A stretch of 64,000 bases of DNA from a virus: IMG/VR virus record IMGVR_UViG_3300009124_000005, positions 1-64,000 of that record; one strand, 5' to 3'. Below are positions 46,977-58,127 of the stretch, in pieces. The position numbers were made by a program, and so were the translations under genes. The notes under the pieces were generated by a model. It had not been told where the DNA came from, did no database searches, and saw only the letters and a list, made by a program, of their open reading frames with translations. Position 1 is the stretch's first letter, and every line of letters starts with the position of its first letter.

Positions 46977-47498
46977 ATGAAATATCAAATTTTTGACAAC
47001 TATATGCCTGCAGGTTGGCATTCCGAACTGTGTGAGATGGTTATCAAAAATCCAATGTTTCAATGGTTTGATAGTACCGTTTTAGAAAAAGAATCTGCGG
47101 TTGAAGATAAGTATAATCAACATTTTGTGCATATCTTATATAAAGAAATGCAAGTTAAGAGTTATGCTTTTGAGTTTTTTGAACCATTGTTTAGAAAACT
47201 CAAGGTCGATATGATCTATAGATCTCAACTTAACATGACATTATGTACTCCAAAAATACGTGAATATGGTTACCATATTGACAATTATATTGATAATGAT
47301 TATATGAAATACTGTAAGACAGCAGTATATTATATCAATACATGTGATGGATATACTGGATTTGAAAGTGGTGAGAAAGTTAATAGTGTTGGTAATCGCT
47401 TGGTATCATTTCCCAGTGATTTGAGGCATACAAGTACAACAACTACTGATACTAGATCGAGATATGTAATTAATATTAATTACTTTGGTGGCGTGTAG
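46977..47498 (+). CDS. 2OG-Fe(II) oxygenase (prolyl-hydroxylase-like)
   Basis: 173 residues. REYGYHIDNYIDNDYMKYCK (HxD), AVYYINTCDGYTGFESG, GNRLVSFPSDLRHTSTTTTD (distal H) and RSRYVININYF (2OG-binding Arg) form the oxygenase core. Second oxygenase in the window, unrelated in detail to the one at 20321. Lies between tRNA-Thr and tRNA-Asn and stops on TAG at nucleotides 8-10 of tRNA-Asn. Confidence 0.85.
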   Translation: MKYQIFDNYMPAGWHSELCEMVIKNPMFQWFDSTVLEKESAVEDKYNQHFVHILYKEMQVKSYAFEFFEPLFRKLKVDMIYRSQLNMTLCTPKIREYGYHIDNYIDNDYMKYCKTAVYYINTCDGYTGFESGEKVNSVGNRLVSFPSDLRHTSTTTTDTRSRYVININYFGGV

Positions 47499-47560
47499 CA
47501 CAATGGCAGTGCGAGGAGCTGTTAACTCCTAGGTTGCAAGTTCGAGTCTTGCCACGCCAG
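47489..47560 (+). tRNA. tRNA-Asn (GUU)
   Basis: Acceptor TGGCGTG/CACGCCA plus G; anticodon loop CTGTTAA between AGGAG and CTCCT; T loop TTCGAGT. First 10 nt overlap the oxygenase gene. Confidence 0.9.
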
Positions 47561-47601
47561 TTGGCGATTATCGTCAAATCAAAACCCCTTCCGTGTGCTT
47601 G

Positions 47602-47639
47602 AAACCTCCCTCACAAGGGGAGGTTTTATTGTATAAATA
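47602..47639 (+). promoter_or_regulatory. Terminator followed by late promoter of the giant gene
   Basis: AAACCTCCC-TCACAAG-GGGAGGTTT then T-rich sequence (47602-47629); TATAAATA at 47632-47639, 39 nt before the ATG at 47678. Confidence 0.75.
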
Positions 47640-47677
47640 ATCCAAGAAGAAATAGTCCTAGAAGGAACGGGTTAATT

Positions 47678-50600
47678 ATGCCTCTTACAAGACTTGATAA
47701 TCTTTACTCAAGTAAAACGGGTAAGTATCTATATGTATCTCCAGATGACTTTAATGCGACTGATGAGTTAGACAATAGAGGTAACTCCCCACTACGTCCA
47801 TTCAAGACGATCCAGAGAGCATTTATTGAGGTATCACGTTACTCTTACCTGCCTGGTAAGGATAATGATAGGTTTGACCAGTTCAGTGTAATGCTGATGC
47901 CTGGTAATCACTTTATTGATAACCGTCCTGGTCTTGTAGATGCAGCAACCCCAGTATCACGTAATTTTGACGCTGGTAACCTGATTGAGGCCAATACACA
48001 AGAAATTATTGACCGTGCTGCTGCTGAAATTGCTGTTCAGCACCCCGATTTTTACTATCCTGGTGATAATCAAACTGATGATGGATCTAGATATGCTGAT
48101 TCATATCGTCTGATTCAGTTAAACAGACAAGAAATTATTGACAATGCATATGCTGTAGTAGCAGCAAATCCTCCTGTTCCTGCACCTCCTGATCTTGAGA
48201 ACAAGTGTAAGATTGACATTGGACGCTTCATCGACGCTGTTTCTCTTGATGTAGCACAGGCTGGTGGTAACGTATATACCCGTAAACTTCTTCAAAATTA
48301 CTTCAATGAAGCAGGAACTGCTTGGATTGATGATAGTTTAGAAGGTGAAGTAACAGAGTCTATTGCTGCATTTGAGTCGGCAAGAGACAATATGCTTCTT
48401 GCTATCACCAACCAACTGACTGTAAAAGATCTTACTATCACTGCTGATCCTGCAACTGGTGATAACGAAGATCCTGCTTCCTGTGCAGATGTTCAGACTT
48501 TTATCAATAATTTGACCACAGTTGTCACAACTGTATTGTCTGATGAAAATCTATCAAATCTTCCTGCAGAAACAGTATCGGATCACGAAACTGCTGGTGA
48601 GCAGAAGTGTAAGCGCGACCTTGGATATGTTGTAGAAGCTGTCATTGCTGACATTCGTAACGGTGGTAATGCTAATACTATTTCTGCTACCAAAAATTAT
48701 TTCGACCGTGATGGTAATCCTGTTGCTGACGGATTAGTTGGGGAAATTACTGAATCAGTAACTTCCTTCAACAAAGCAAGAGACATGATGAAACTTGCTG
48801 TAACTAACTCGCTGTATGAGAAGGATCTTACTATATCTCCAGGTCCTGCAATTGCAGGTCAGGCAACGCCGACTATTGAATACAACGCATCAGGCAATAT
48901 CGCTACCTGCGTTGATGTTCAGTCATCCATCACAACACTTGTTGCTATTCTCACTGATACCCTCACTGCAGGTACGCTTACAGGTCTCGCTGCAGTTCAG
49001 GTTACTGGTACTGTGCCTGTATTTGATTACAACAGAGCACTGGAAGAATGGCAGGATGATTCGATTCTTGATCTTTCCAATCCAGACAACGTTCTCTACA
49101 AGTTTAACTCCACGACTGGTGGCACTATCGTTCCCAGAGGTTGTTCGCTGATTGGTTATGACCTTCGACGCACGATTGTCAGACCTCTGTTTGTTCCTGA
49201 TCCCGTAGATGGTGCTTATGGAAGAACTTCTATCTTTAACTTGACCGGTGGTTGTTATCTGTGGCAGTTCACTATCAAGGATGGTGATCTTTCCGAGAAC
49301 TCTCCTTTGTATGATCAGGCAGATCGTGTTGGTAAGGTATACAACAATCCATCCGATTTCTCTTCATTAGCGATTCCCGAGTATTCGCACCATAAGATCA
49401 CTATCATGACTTATGCGGATAATGCTGAACTCGATCGTTATTACGAGAAAGTTGGTAGAGCATTCGCACAGTTCCAACCCACCATCGATGATGGCGATTT
49501 AGAAGCACTGGTACAAGAGAATAGGATTGTTGGTCCTCTATCTGATACCAGAACAATCGAGAGTATCGAGATTGTAGACATTGCTCCTGGATCTTCTGCT
49601 CGAATTACTGTATCCACAAAGATTGACCACGGATATTTTAGGGGTCAGTACATCGCTGTTATCAATAGTGGATTATCAGAGAATGTCAACGGTACATTCA
49701 AGGTTGACACAGTTGATCAGGATAATCCCAAAGTATTCTCCTATACTATTCCCATCAATGCTGCTGGTCTGGGATTAGTTTCTGGTACAACATACACAGC
49801 TGCTAATGGTCTTGGCACTAACGGTGTTATCCAAGCAGAAATTGACTCGGTTGAGTCTGCATCACCATATGTCTTTAACTGCTCTATTAGATCCACCTGG
49901 GGACAGTGTGGTATGTGGGCAGATGGATCCAAGGCAACTGGATTCAAGTCGATGGTTGTTGCACAGTACACGGGTGTTTCGCTACAGAAAGATGACAGAG
50001 CGTTCATTCGTTACGATAGATTTACTAACACTTGGAATCAAGCAGCACTCACTGATGCATTTGCTACCATTCCTTATCACACTAAAGGTGATGCATACTG
50101 GAAGGATGATTGGAGAAACTTCCACATTCGTGCAACGGATGACTCTTTCATTCAGTGCGTCTCGGTCTTCGCTGTTGGTTTCCACGATCACTTCCTGATG
50201 GAAAGTGGTGGTGACATGTCTATCACCAACTCGAACTCCAACTTCGGTAATACATCACTTCACGCAATTGGTTTTAAAGGATTCTCCTTCAACCAAGATA
50301 AAGGTGGTTATATTGATGCTATCATTCCTCCAAAAGTTGTTAATACTTCTGCCACAGCAATTGTTAAGCAGCAATACTATACGATTGATATTGAAGCATC
50401 TAACGATCAAGGTAATAATACTAGTCTGTATCTTGCCGGAGACACTAATCAAGATCCTGCAGACAGACCTGCAGCTACTATTGGTGGATATCGTATTGGT
50501 GCCAAAACTGGAGATAGATTATATGTTAAACTGCCTTCTGGTGGCGTAGGTGGTAAGCAAACTTATTCTGCTGAACTATCTCCAAGTGGATTCCAGACAT

Positions 50601-53600
50601 TTACTACATCACTCTCTACGTTAACTCCAGCAGGACTTAACATCAATCTTGATGTTGATGGTGATGGTAATGACGATTTTAATTACGCACAAGATGCGGC
50701 AAATCAAATTGAAAGGAATAGAGTATGGTTACAGCAAGAGACCTATGGTCATATTACTGCCAAGTATCCCGCACTATTAACTAATCCTAATATCACGATT
50801 GGTAAGTGTGAAAGAGACATCGGATACTTTGTTGATGCAACTGTCAAGGACTTGCGTCTTGGTGGTAACATCAATACAATTCTTGCTGCCGAAGGTTATC
50901 TAGTTGGTGGTCAGTTAGACTTCATCGACAACGAACTGACTGAAACTTTAGAAGCATATGATTACCTGAAGCGCCTGATGATCGGCGCAATGCGTAACTT
51001 CAACTTCTTGATTAAAAATTGTACAACAACCGATGGTAGTGCAACTGTTGTAGTTGGAGATACTTCAGGTCTTGTTCCTGGTATGAGAGTTATTGAATAT
51101 GATCAAGACGATTATACAAATGGTCTTCTTGATGACGGAGCGGTTTCGCTTCCTGACAACATTAACGTTAATACTGCTATCATTGGCGAGATTGTAAACT
51201 CAACTACAATCACATTGGTAGATCAGGCAACAGGTGTAGCATATAATGCAGTTGGAACAACTAATACTGCATGGTTGTATTTTGAGAATCTTTCCCAATA
51301 TGCTCAAACATTCCAGTATGCCAATAATGATATTACCCAGGATACAAATTATCCAGAGTGTGCCAACATTGCTACAGCAATTGAAGGATACTTTGATAAT
51401 GTTAACCTGGTTTTGTCTGGTAACGGTAGTCAAGCAGTAAGAGTAGAAGCACCTATCGAGTCTCGCTCTTTAACTGGACGTGCAACTTTATTTTCTATTA
51501 ATACGGGTGGATTACAATCTGATCCCCATGGATTACAAACTGGTACACCGGTAAGACTTGTTCCAAGAGCATTGACAGTTGACACTGATAAGCGTCTTGT
51601 TAGATTGCCTCGTGGATTTGAAACCAATAGACCTTACTATGTAATCGCTCCTGGTAGAGATACATATCCATATTCATTCAATAATACTAGTGAGTTTGAT
51701 ACAACTGCTGGAACAGGTTTATTACTTGCTGCCACTAAAGAAAACGCAGCTGCTGGTATTTACATCTACTCGCCAGAAACTGAAGCAATTGATCCTGGAG
51801 TAGAGATTGTTCTACAGCAGTATGTTCTTGACGAGTCATATGACTTGCATCGCTATGTCACTAATGTGAGTGGAATATATCTTGAGACAGATATTCCTCA
51901 CGTCTTTGATGTTCCCCTACCTAACGTACCCGCACAAACTATTTTCTTCAGAACTTCTTCTGATGCTAACTCATCACTTCCTGATATTGCTGGTGGTGGA
52001 CCAGTAGAAACTGATGTTTATTACTATCCTCGCTATGTAACCAAGACGAAGTTCTCGGTTCATACATCTCAAGCAGATGCACAAGCAGGTGTAAACGCAG
52101 TTATCTTTACTGCTAACAGTGGTAGTGACTTCATTGTATATGGAGATAAGAAAACATCTCCGTTGAAGTTTGATGCTTCTAACTTCAATAGATGGTATCT
52201 TAACGTTATCGATGAATCTTCGGGTGGTCAAAATCAAAACGGTATTCTTACAAGATTCCATGATCCTGATTTTGTTGATGGAACCGGTAATCTATTCACC
52301 CCAGATACATGGTATGAGAGATATTCTGATGATAGAAACGAACTCGATAGAATCTATCGTTTGCGTTATGTTGTTCCACAATATCTTGATAACGTCCGTG
52401 AACCTCTTAATGGTTATGTTATTAAGACTAGAACTGATGATAGAAGAAGACTTCGCCCACAAAAGTTAACTCTGGAACCATATAGCAGTGGAGCTCCTGC
52501 TGTAGCACAATTCTTCAACCCATCACAACCTACAGAACAACTTGGTGCTTCTTTAGCAGATTTGAATACTGCTGGTATTGATATCGGTTCGCCCGAGGAT
52601 CTATATGATCCATATGAAAATCCTCTTCAGATTGAGTTCCAATCAAAGATTGCAACTACCATTCAAAGTGCAAGAACTGTCACGAATGATCTTGGCGAAA
52701 GCAGATTAGAATTAACTGTATTTGATCATACTATTACTAATCAGAGTTTAAAGAACGAAATCTTTACTATTATTGAAATTTCTGCTCCTCAAGGTGCTGG
52801 TATTGAAGAAGATTTATTCAATAGTGATGATGACAACTACGTAACTTGGAGTGGTTATTGCACTGGTTCTGCATATGTTCATGCATATTTCCCAGCAGCT
52901 ATTGAAGCAACAGCATTTGTTATTCTTAAGAATGTCACTGGCAAACTTGATTTCAACACTGCTGGTGCGGGATACGTTGGCAATACTGTTACAACATTCA
53001 CACAATCGAATGGAACTTTCTGGGAATTATTAGGTGAACCTGATAGTTGGAATAACACAACTCCTTATCAAGGAGCATCTAGATCTACTAGAGATAACTT
53101 CCTCTATAGAATTGAGGGAGCAAATCTTTATACAGTTGTTCCTGGTGATAGAGTAACAACTCCTGGCGGTGATACTTATACAGTATCAAATATTTCTGAT
53201 GTTCCTGAAATTGAAGATAGTTTCTATATTTTTGACGTTGAACAGATTCAAGAAGTTATTCCTGCACAACAGGATGGTATCTACTATCTAACCGCTGTCC
53301 GTGGTAACATCTCTCCATATCCAACTGGTGCTGGTGTTGGTGATAACTTTAGAAACTATAAGTTCTCTCAACCAATCTCCAATCTGTATCCATTAGATTA
53401 CAAGAATGATCCACTGTGGTTCCAGGTTCAAGATGACGGAACCAGAGATGTATCCATTGTTGATCCTCCTGCATCATCAGCTGCGGCAGATAACTATGTT
53501 CATGGTCTTGTAACACTTAATGATTACAAGTATAGTGAGACAAAAGAATCAGTTTCAGATCTTCTTGCTACTGATCCACTTCTTTCCTATCAATTTACGA

Positions 53601-56600
53601 ACACTACATCAAATGTTGATGGAAATATTGTTGATAACAGATTGAGAGCACAAGAAGGTAATGCTTCTATCGGTTCAGAAAACAGAAAGATCCCCATCAA
53701 TGGTGACTCTGTATATCCTCTAGATGGTAGATACTATGTTGAGTTGCGTCGTCCATCGATTGCAAGATCTGGTAACCACACCTTTGAATATCTTGGTTTC
53801 GGTCCTGGTAACTACTCAACTGGTTTCCCACTTCGTCAGGAAGTTGTTCTATCTGATAAGCAAGACTTCTACGCACAAGCAAAACGTGAAGACGGCGGTA
53901 TTGTCTTCTACACGGGTCTAAACTCTAACGGTGACCTCTATATTGGTAATCGTAAGATCAACGCTATCACAGGCGAAGAGACGTTCCTTGAGCAGGCAGT
54001 TCTAGGTGATAGCGGTGATGATAGTGATACTATTGGAGCACTTGTCACTACATTTGACACTGCAGTTACATTTAATGACAAAGTAACAGTTGAAGGAGAT
54101 TTGTTCCTCAACAACCCAGTAACAATTAATGTTGACCCATTCGAGGGAGATTCACTTCGCATCCTATCATTGGTTGGTGCTGGTGATGACCCAACTCTTG
54201 ATAGATCTTCTTTCAGAGACAATAAAGACGGCGACATTGTTCTAACCAAGAACGAAGTTAAAGCAGGTGTATTTAAACTTAATCCTCGCGGTAATGTAGG
54301 TGCTCAAGGTCAGGTTTATAGTATTAGAACACATTATACTGGTGGTACTCCTTCTAATGTAACACCAAATAATACTGGTTTAGTTGCTAATGGCGGTTCT
54401 GCTTGGTATTCTTTGCAGAATATTACTTACGGTTCTTCTATCATTCCTAATGCTGGTGATATTATTTGGAAAGGCGAGGAAGTTGGTTATTCTGGATCTT
54501 TGGGTTGGATTTACTCAAACTTCTTTACCGAGATTGGAGATGGTCAAATCTTTACTATTACTACTGACAATTCTACTGCTGTTACAATTCAGTGGGCTGT
54601 TGGTGTTACTAACCAAGACCTGAAGGTTAAAGTTGGTGAGAAACTTCGTATTTCTTCTTTCAGTAACAACTTCTTTGACGGAACTTGGAATGTAATTAGT
54701 GCAGTAGATGTAGAAAATACATGTCAGATCAGACTCTTTAACGAGATTGCTGCAAATACATACAACTGGGAAGACGAAGGTCCTGGTGCGAAGATTGAAG
54801 TTTCTGAATCCATCTGGAAAGAAACTGGTGTACTTGGAGCAGAAGCATTACGTACATACACTAATATCCCTGGTGACTATAAGTTAGGCATCAATACAGT
54901 TGGTAGAACTAATCAAGAAGCATCATTGACCGCTAATGTATCTTCTGATTCAGATCCTCGTGCTAACTTGGATGTTGTTGGTAATGCGTTCATCAGTGGT
55001 AAGAATTTAGTAACATATGATGCTCTTGGTGCAGTTTCCGCTAATAACTATCTGGGCGAACCTTCTAACAATAAGGTATACTTCCCACTTACTAATGCAT
55101 TCTTGGTTGGTGGTGATAGTTCTGATGGAGATGACTTCGCAACATTACGTGTTTCTACAACAGATCTCGCGGTTGTTGATCAATCCGCTACTTATAGAGT
55201 AGGTGGTCGCGTTGGTGTTAACACCAGCATCGGATTAGATCCTTCAACTGAACTCGATAAGAACTTCGTTGTTATCGGTGATTCCAGATTTACTGGAAAC
55301 GTGCAGATTCAAGATGACTTGAGTGTGGATGGTGGAGATCTTAACTCTACTGCAGAATCATTCCAGTTCTTAACAAATAATGTTGATTTCTTCGTCGGTT
55401 TAAATCAAGCAGAGTCGATTATTCTTGGTAACTCTACTGCAAATTCTCAATCGATCAGTATCGGTGATTCTGTCGGTAGTTCATCAACTCAAACTGTCAG
55501 AATTGGTTCTAATGCGGGATCAACTAACCTTAAAATTCATGAAAGATCGCAGAATGCGGTAGTTGATATTGCTACAGTTGAGGATGATGTTACTAGTAAC
55601 TGTGATGTCAGACTTGGCGGTGGAGCACCTAACCTTGCTTCTAGCACATATATTGGTACATATCAGACTAAACTTGCTGGCACACTTGAAGTTGCTGCTT
55701 TTGCTGGCACATCTTCTGCTCGTATCTTTACTCCTGCAGCAACACTTAATATCGGTGATGGTCAGTCAACAACTGCATTAAAACTTGGAGTTAACGCTTC
55801 CCAAGTTACTATTGCATCGTTGGGTGGTAAGACTACTATTAGAAACTCTCTTGATGTTCTTGCAACTGCCACTGTTTTTGGTAACCTTAAACTTGATGGT
55901 GGATTGAGTGCTGGTATTGTCGAACTTGAAAGAGCAAGATTCGCGACTAGCCCATCCGATCACATTGTTGGTTCACTGGAAAATCCAAATGTTACATTCC
56001 TTAAGTTCTCACAAACAGGAAAAGTAATTGATACTGCTGGTGTTGGTCTTTGGGGTGGTTCTTCTTTCTTACTTGGTGGTGGTCAGATTGCTGCTATTGA
56101 TAACATCAATCCTACTCAAAGTGCAACTTGGGTTGCTAACACCACATATTCTTTCATCGAAGCAACTGGTGGAACTGGTGAAGGTGGATTGTTCACTATT
56201 CAAGTATTGAGTGATGGTACTGCCGTTGTTGAATTAGTATCTCCTGGTTCTGGTTATAGCAACAATGATCTTCTTACTATTCCTGCTGCTGTTTTAGGTA
56301 ATCCAGCTGGCGATGATTTAACTTTCCAGGTTTCTGGAGTTAATGCTGCTGGTAATCTTTACAACTTACCGATCACTCAACCATCTGTTAGTGATTTCCA
56401 GATTGGTGATTTGCTTCTGATTGATAGAGCAGATCCCCTATCTCCTGATAGTATTGATGGCACTGGTGCTACTTTACCAAAGGATCAATCACAAACGGAA
56501 ATTGTTCAGGTTGTTGGACTAACTAATATCACCAACCCGAATGATCCTAGTGGTTTCCGTATCTCGGTTTCTCGTGCTGACTCTGGCACAACAGCAAGAA

Positions 56601-58123
56601 CGGATCACCCTGATGGTTGTGTAATCAATAAGTTAGATAAGCAAACAAATGCTTCATTTATTACTGGATTTGACTTCGATTACAACGGTGAATTAGATCC
56701 TGTATCAAGTGTACTCATTACTGATGCACAAGTTCAGAAGATTGTTTCTGACGGCACTGACATTGTTACGATTCATTGGCAGAGTGAAACAAACTCTACA
56801 CTTAATGTTGATTATGGTGAGTTTATCAGAATCTCTGGCACAAACGTAAGTGAACTGAATGGTGATTGGCCTGTACAATCAAGCATTGTTGCTAATGCTA
56901 GTACGGTAGAAGTTAGACTTTCTAATACACTTGCTGCTGCTGAATATCTCTGGTCTGATCAATCTTCTGATGCAGAAGTTAGACTGCAGAGTGCATCTGG
57001 TCTTCTTGCTGATACTGCTAATGTTCGTATTGGTATTTCTGAATTCGGTGGAGTTTTAACAACTAGTGATTACTTACTTCTTTCTAATAGTGAGATTGTT
57101 AAAGTTGTTGAACTAGTATCTACAGACATTCAATCATTCATTGTTACTGATGGTGGTACGCCAGAGTCTGTTAACTTTAAGATTGAATCTACAACCGGTA
57201 ATACATTCGGTAGCGGAGATCTTAACTTCGGTCAAGGATTTAATAAGTTAGTTGTTGATGGTCCTACAGGTAATACTGCTATTGCAGGAACACTTACTAC
57301 CGAGAACACACTTACGATCAACGGTTCTACAATCGAAGGTCAGCAGTTCTTTACAATCACCAACGGTGGTCCTTCTTACCTATCTGATGGAACAACTGTT
57401 GCGGTTCCGTTCAGAAAAACATTCCAGATTGATACTGCAACAGGTGATTTGATCTTGAATGGTGGTAACTTCAATATCTATAGTGTTGATGGAACTACAC
57501 CGAGACTTACCTTTGATAATTCTTCTGGAGATTTTACCACATACGGTTCATTCTCTGCTTTAGGAACAGGAACAAGTACATTTGGCGGATCATTAGCAAT
57601 TGCTGGTGATGTTACGATCAATGGTGGTGACCTAACTATTAACTCTGGAGGAAACCAATCCTTCGCTATTCGTGCTGATAAAGCGATTACACTTGGTGGA
57701 ATTACTAACTACTTCTCACCTACAGGTGGCCGCAGATGGGATTATTCCGATTCCTTTGTTGTTGAAGCCGACGCAAACGTAAATTACTTCTTAAATGTAA
57801 GTCAGAACACGGTTGTTAAACTTCCTGATAATGCAAAATTGGGCGACATGATTAGGATTATAGATATTGGTGGTATCCTGACCTATAACTTATCACTTGT
57901 TGTTAGAGCACCAAGTAATGTTAGAGTTCAGAATTCTGCTAGTAACACAGGATCTATAATGCTTTCTGGTAACTCCGCAAATCTTTCTGGATGGAATGGT
58001 GGTGAACTTATTGTTCAAACACCTTATGCAGGATTTGCTCTTGTGTATGCAGGAGCATCTGATCCTGACGGAAATACCGCTGTTTCTACCTCCAAAGTTG
58101 GTTGGTATCTAATCGAAGTATAA
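47678..58123 (+). CDS. Giant virion structural protein (3481 aa), tail-fibre-like
   Basis: Begins MPLTRLDNLYSSKTGKYLYV and continues with FNATDELDNRGNSPLRPFKTIQRAF, a beta-helix-like start. A module of about 100 residues recurs at least three times: CKIDIGRFIDAVSLDVAQAGG, CKRDLGYVVEAVIADIRNGG, CERDIGYFVDATVKDLRLGG, each followed by a stretch with SVTSFNKARD or ETLEAYDYLKR-like sequence. The C-terminal third has fibre-type triplet repeats (GDSRFTGNVQIQDDLSVDGG; GNTAIAGTLTTENTLTINGS). Late promoter upstream; no signal peptide. Probably a proximal tail fibre or baseplate-attached fibre. Confidence 0.8.
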   Translation: MPLTRLDNLYSSKTGKYLYVSPDDFNATDELDNRGNSPLRPFKTIQRAFIEVSRYSYLPGKDNDRFDQFSVMLMPGNHFIDNRPGLVDAATPVSRNFDAGNLIEANTQEIIDRAAAEIAVQHPDFYYPGDNQTDDGSRYADSYRLIQLNRQEIIDNAYAVVAANPPVPAPPDLENKCKIDIGRFIDAVSLDVAQAGGNVYTRKLLQNYFNEAGTAWIDDSLEGEVTESIAAFESARDNMLLAITNQLTVKDLTITADPATGDNEDPASCADVQTFINNLTTVVTTVLSDENLSNLPAETVSDHETAGEQKCKRDLGYVVEAVIADIRNGGNANTISATKNYFDRDGNPVADGLVGEITESVTSFNKARDMMKLAVTNSLYEKDLTISPGPAIAGQATPTIEYNASGNIATCVDVQSSITTLVAILTDTLTAGTLTGLAAVQVTGTVPVFDYNRALEEWQDDSILDLSNPDNVLYKFNSTTGGTIVPRGCSLIGYDLRRTIVRPLFVPDPVDGAYGRTSIFNLTGGCYLWQFTIKDGDLSENSPLYDQADRVGKVYNNPSDFSSLAIPEYSHHKITIMTYADNAELDRYYEKVGRAFAQFQPTIDDGDLEALVQENRIVGPLSDTRTIESIEIVDIAPGSSARITVSTKIDHGYFRGQYIAVINSGLSENVNGTFKVDTVDQDNPKVFSYTIPINAAGLGLVSGTTYTAANGLGTNGVIQAEIDSVESASPYVFNCSIRSTWGQCGMWADGSKATGFKSMVVAQYTGVSLQKDDRAFIRYDRFTNTWNQAALTDAFATIPYHTKGDAYWKDDWRNFHIRATDDSFIQCVSVFAVGFHDHFLMESGGDMSITNSNSNFGNTSLHAIGFKGFSFNQDKGGYIDAIIPPKVVNTSATAIVKQQYYTIDIEASNDQGNNTSLYLAGDTNQDPADRPAATIGGYRIGAKTGDRLYVKLPSGGVGGKQTYSAELSPSGFQTFTTSLSTLTPAGLNINLDVDGDGNDDFNYAQDAANQIERNRVWLQQETYGHITAKYPALLTNPNITIGKCERDIGYFVDATVKDLRLGGNINTILAAEGYLVGGQLDFIDNELTETLEAYDYLKRLMIGAMRNFNFLIKNCTTTDGSATVVVGDTSGLVPGMRVIEYDQDDYTNGLLDDGAVSLPDNINVNTAIIGEIVNSTTITLVDQATGVAYNAVGTTNTAWLYFENLSQYAQTFQYANNDITQDTNYPECANIATAIEGYFDNVNLVLSGNGSQAVRVEAPIESRSLTGRATLFSINTGGLQSDPHGLQTGTPVRLVPRALTVDTDKRLVRLPRGFETNRPYYVIAPGRDTYPYSFNNTSEFDTTAGTGLLLAATKENAAAGIYIYSPETEAIDPGVEIVLQQYVLDESYDLHRYVTNVSGIYLETDIPHVFDVPLPNVPAQTIFFRTSSDANSSLPDIAGGGPVETDVYYYPRYVTKTKFSVHTSQADAQAGVNAVIFTANSGSDFIVYGDKKTSPLKFDASNFNRWYLNVIDESSGGQNQNGILTRFHDPDFVDGTGNLFTPDTWYERYSDDRNELDRIYRLRYVVPQYLDNVREPLNGYVIKTRTDDRRRLRPQKLTLEPYSSGAPAVAQFFNPSQPTEQLGASLADLNTAGIDIGSPEDLYDPYENPLQIEFQSKIATTIQSARTVTNDLGESRLELTVFDHTITNQSLKNEIFTIIEISAPQGAGIEEDLFNSDDDNYVTWSGYCTGSAYVHAYFPAAIEATAFVILKNVTGKLDFNTAGAGYVGNTVTTFTQSNGTFWELLGEPDSWNNTTPYQGASRSTRDNFLYRIEGANLYTVVPGDRVTTPGGDTYTVSNISDVPEIEDSFYIFDVEQIQEVIPAQQDGIYYLTAVRGNISPYPTGAGVGDNFRNYKFSQPISNLYPLDYKNDPLWFQVQDDGTRDVSIVDPPASSAAADNYVHGLVTLNDYKYSETKESVSDLLATDPLLSYQFTNTTSNVDGNIVDNRLRAQEGNASIGSENRKIPINGDSVYPLDGRYYVELRRPSIARSGNHTFEYLGFGPGNYSTGFPLRQEVVLSDKQDFYAQAKREDGGIVFYTGLNSNGDLYIGNRKINAITGEETFLEQAVLGDSGDDSDTIGALVTTFDTAVTFNDKVTVEGDLFLNNPVTINVDPFEGDSLRILSLVGAGDDPTLDRSSFRDNKDGDIVLTKNEVKAGVFKLNPRGNVGAQGQVYSIRTHYTGGTPSNVTPNNTGLVANGGSAWYSLQNITYGSSIIPNAGDIIWKGEEVGYSGSLGWIYSNFFTEIGDGQIFTITTDNSTAVTIQWAVGVTNQDLKVKVGEKLRISSFSNNFFDGTWNVISAVDVENTCQIRLFNEIAANTYNWEDEGPGAKIEVSESIWKETGVLGAEALRTYTNIPGDYKLGINTVGRTNQEASLTANVSSDSDPRANLDVVGNAFISGKNLVTYDALGAVSANNYLGEPSNNKVYFPLTNAFLVGGDSSDGDDFATLRVSTTDLAVVDQSATYRVGGRVGVNTSIGLDPSTELDKNFVVIGDSRFTGNVQIQDDLSVDGGDLNSTAESFQFLTNNVDFFVGLNQAESIILGNSTANSQSISIGDSVGSSSTQTVRIGSNAGSTNLKIHERSQNAVVDIATVEDDVTSNCDVRLGGGAPNLASSTYIGTYQTKLAGTLEVAAFAGTSSARIFTPAATLNIGDGQSTTALKLGVNASQVTIASLGGKTTIRNSLDVLATATVFGNLKLDGGLSAGIVELERARFATSPSDHIVGSLENPNVTFLKFSQTGKVIDTAGVGLWGGSSFLLGGGQIAAIDNINPTQSATWVANTTYSFIEATGGTGEGGLFTIQVLSDGTAVVELVSPGSGYSNNDLLTIPAAVLGNPAGDDLTFQVSGVNAAGNLYNLPITQPSVSDFQIGDLLLIDRADPLSPDSIDGTGATLPKDQSQTEIVQVVGLTNITNPNDPSGFRISVSRADSGTTARTDHPDGCVINKLDKQTNASFITGFDFDYNGELDPVSSVLITDAQVQKIVSDGTDIVTIHWQSETNSTLNVDYGEFIRISGTNVSELNGDWPVQSSIVANASTVEVRLSNTLAAAEYLWSDQSSDAEVRLQSASGLLADTANVRIGISEFGGVLTTSDYLLLSNSEIVKVVELVSTDIQSFIVTDGGTPESVNFKIESTTGNTFGSGDLNFGQGFNKLVVDGPTGNTAIAGTLTTENTLTINGSTIEGQQFFTITNGGPSYLSDGTTVAVPFRKTFQIDTATGDLILNGGNFNIYSVDGTTPRLTFDNSSGDFTTYGSFSALGTGTSTFGGSLAIAGDVTINGGDLTINSGGNQSFAIRADKAITLGGITNYFSPTGGRRWDYSDSFVVEADANVNYFLNVSQNTVVKLPDNAKLGDMIRIIDIGGILTYNLSLVVRAPSNVRVQNSASNTGSIMLSGNSANLSGWNGGELIVQTPYAGFALVYAGASDPDGNTAVSTSKVGWYLIEV

Positions 58124-58127
58124 AAAA

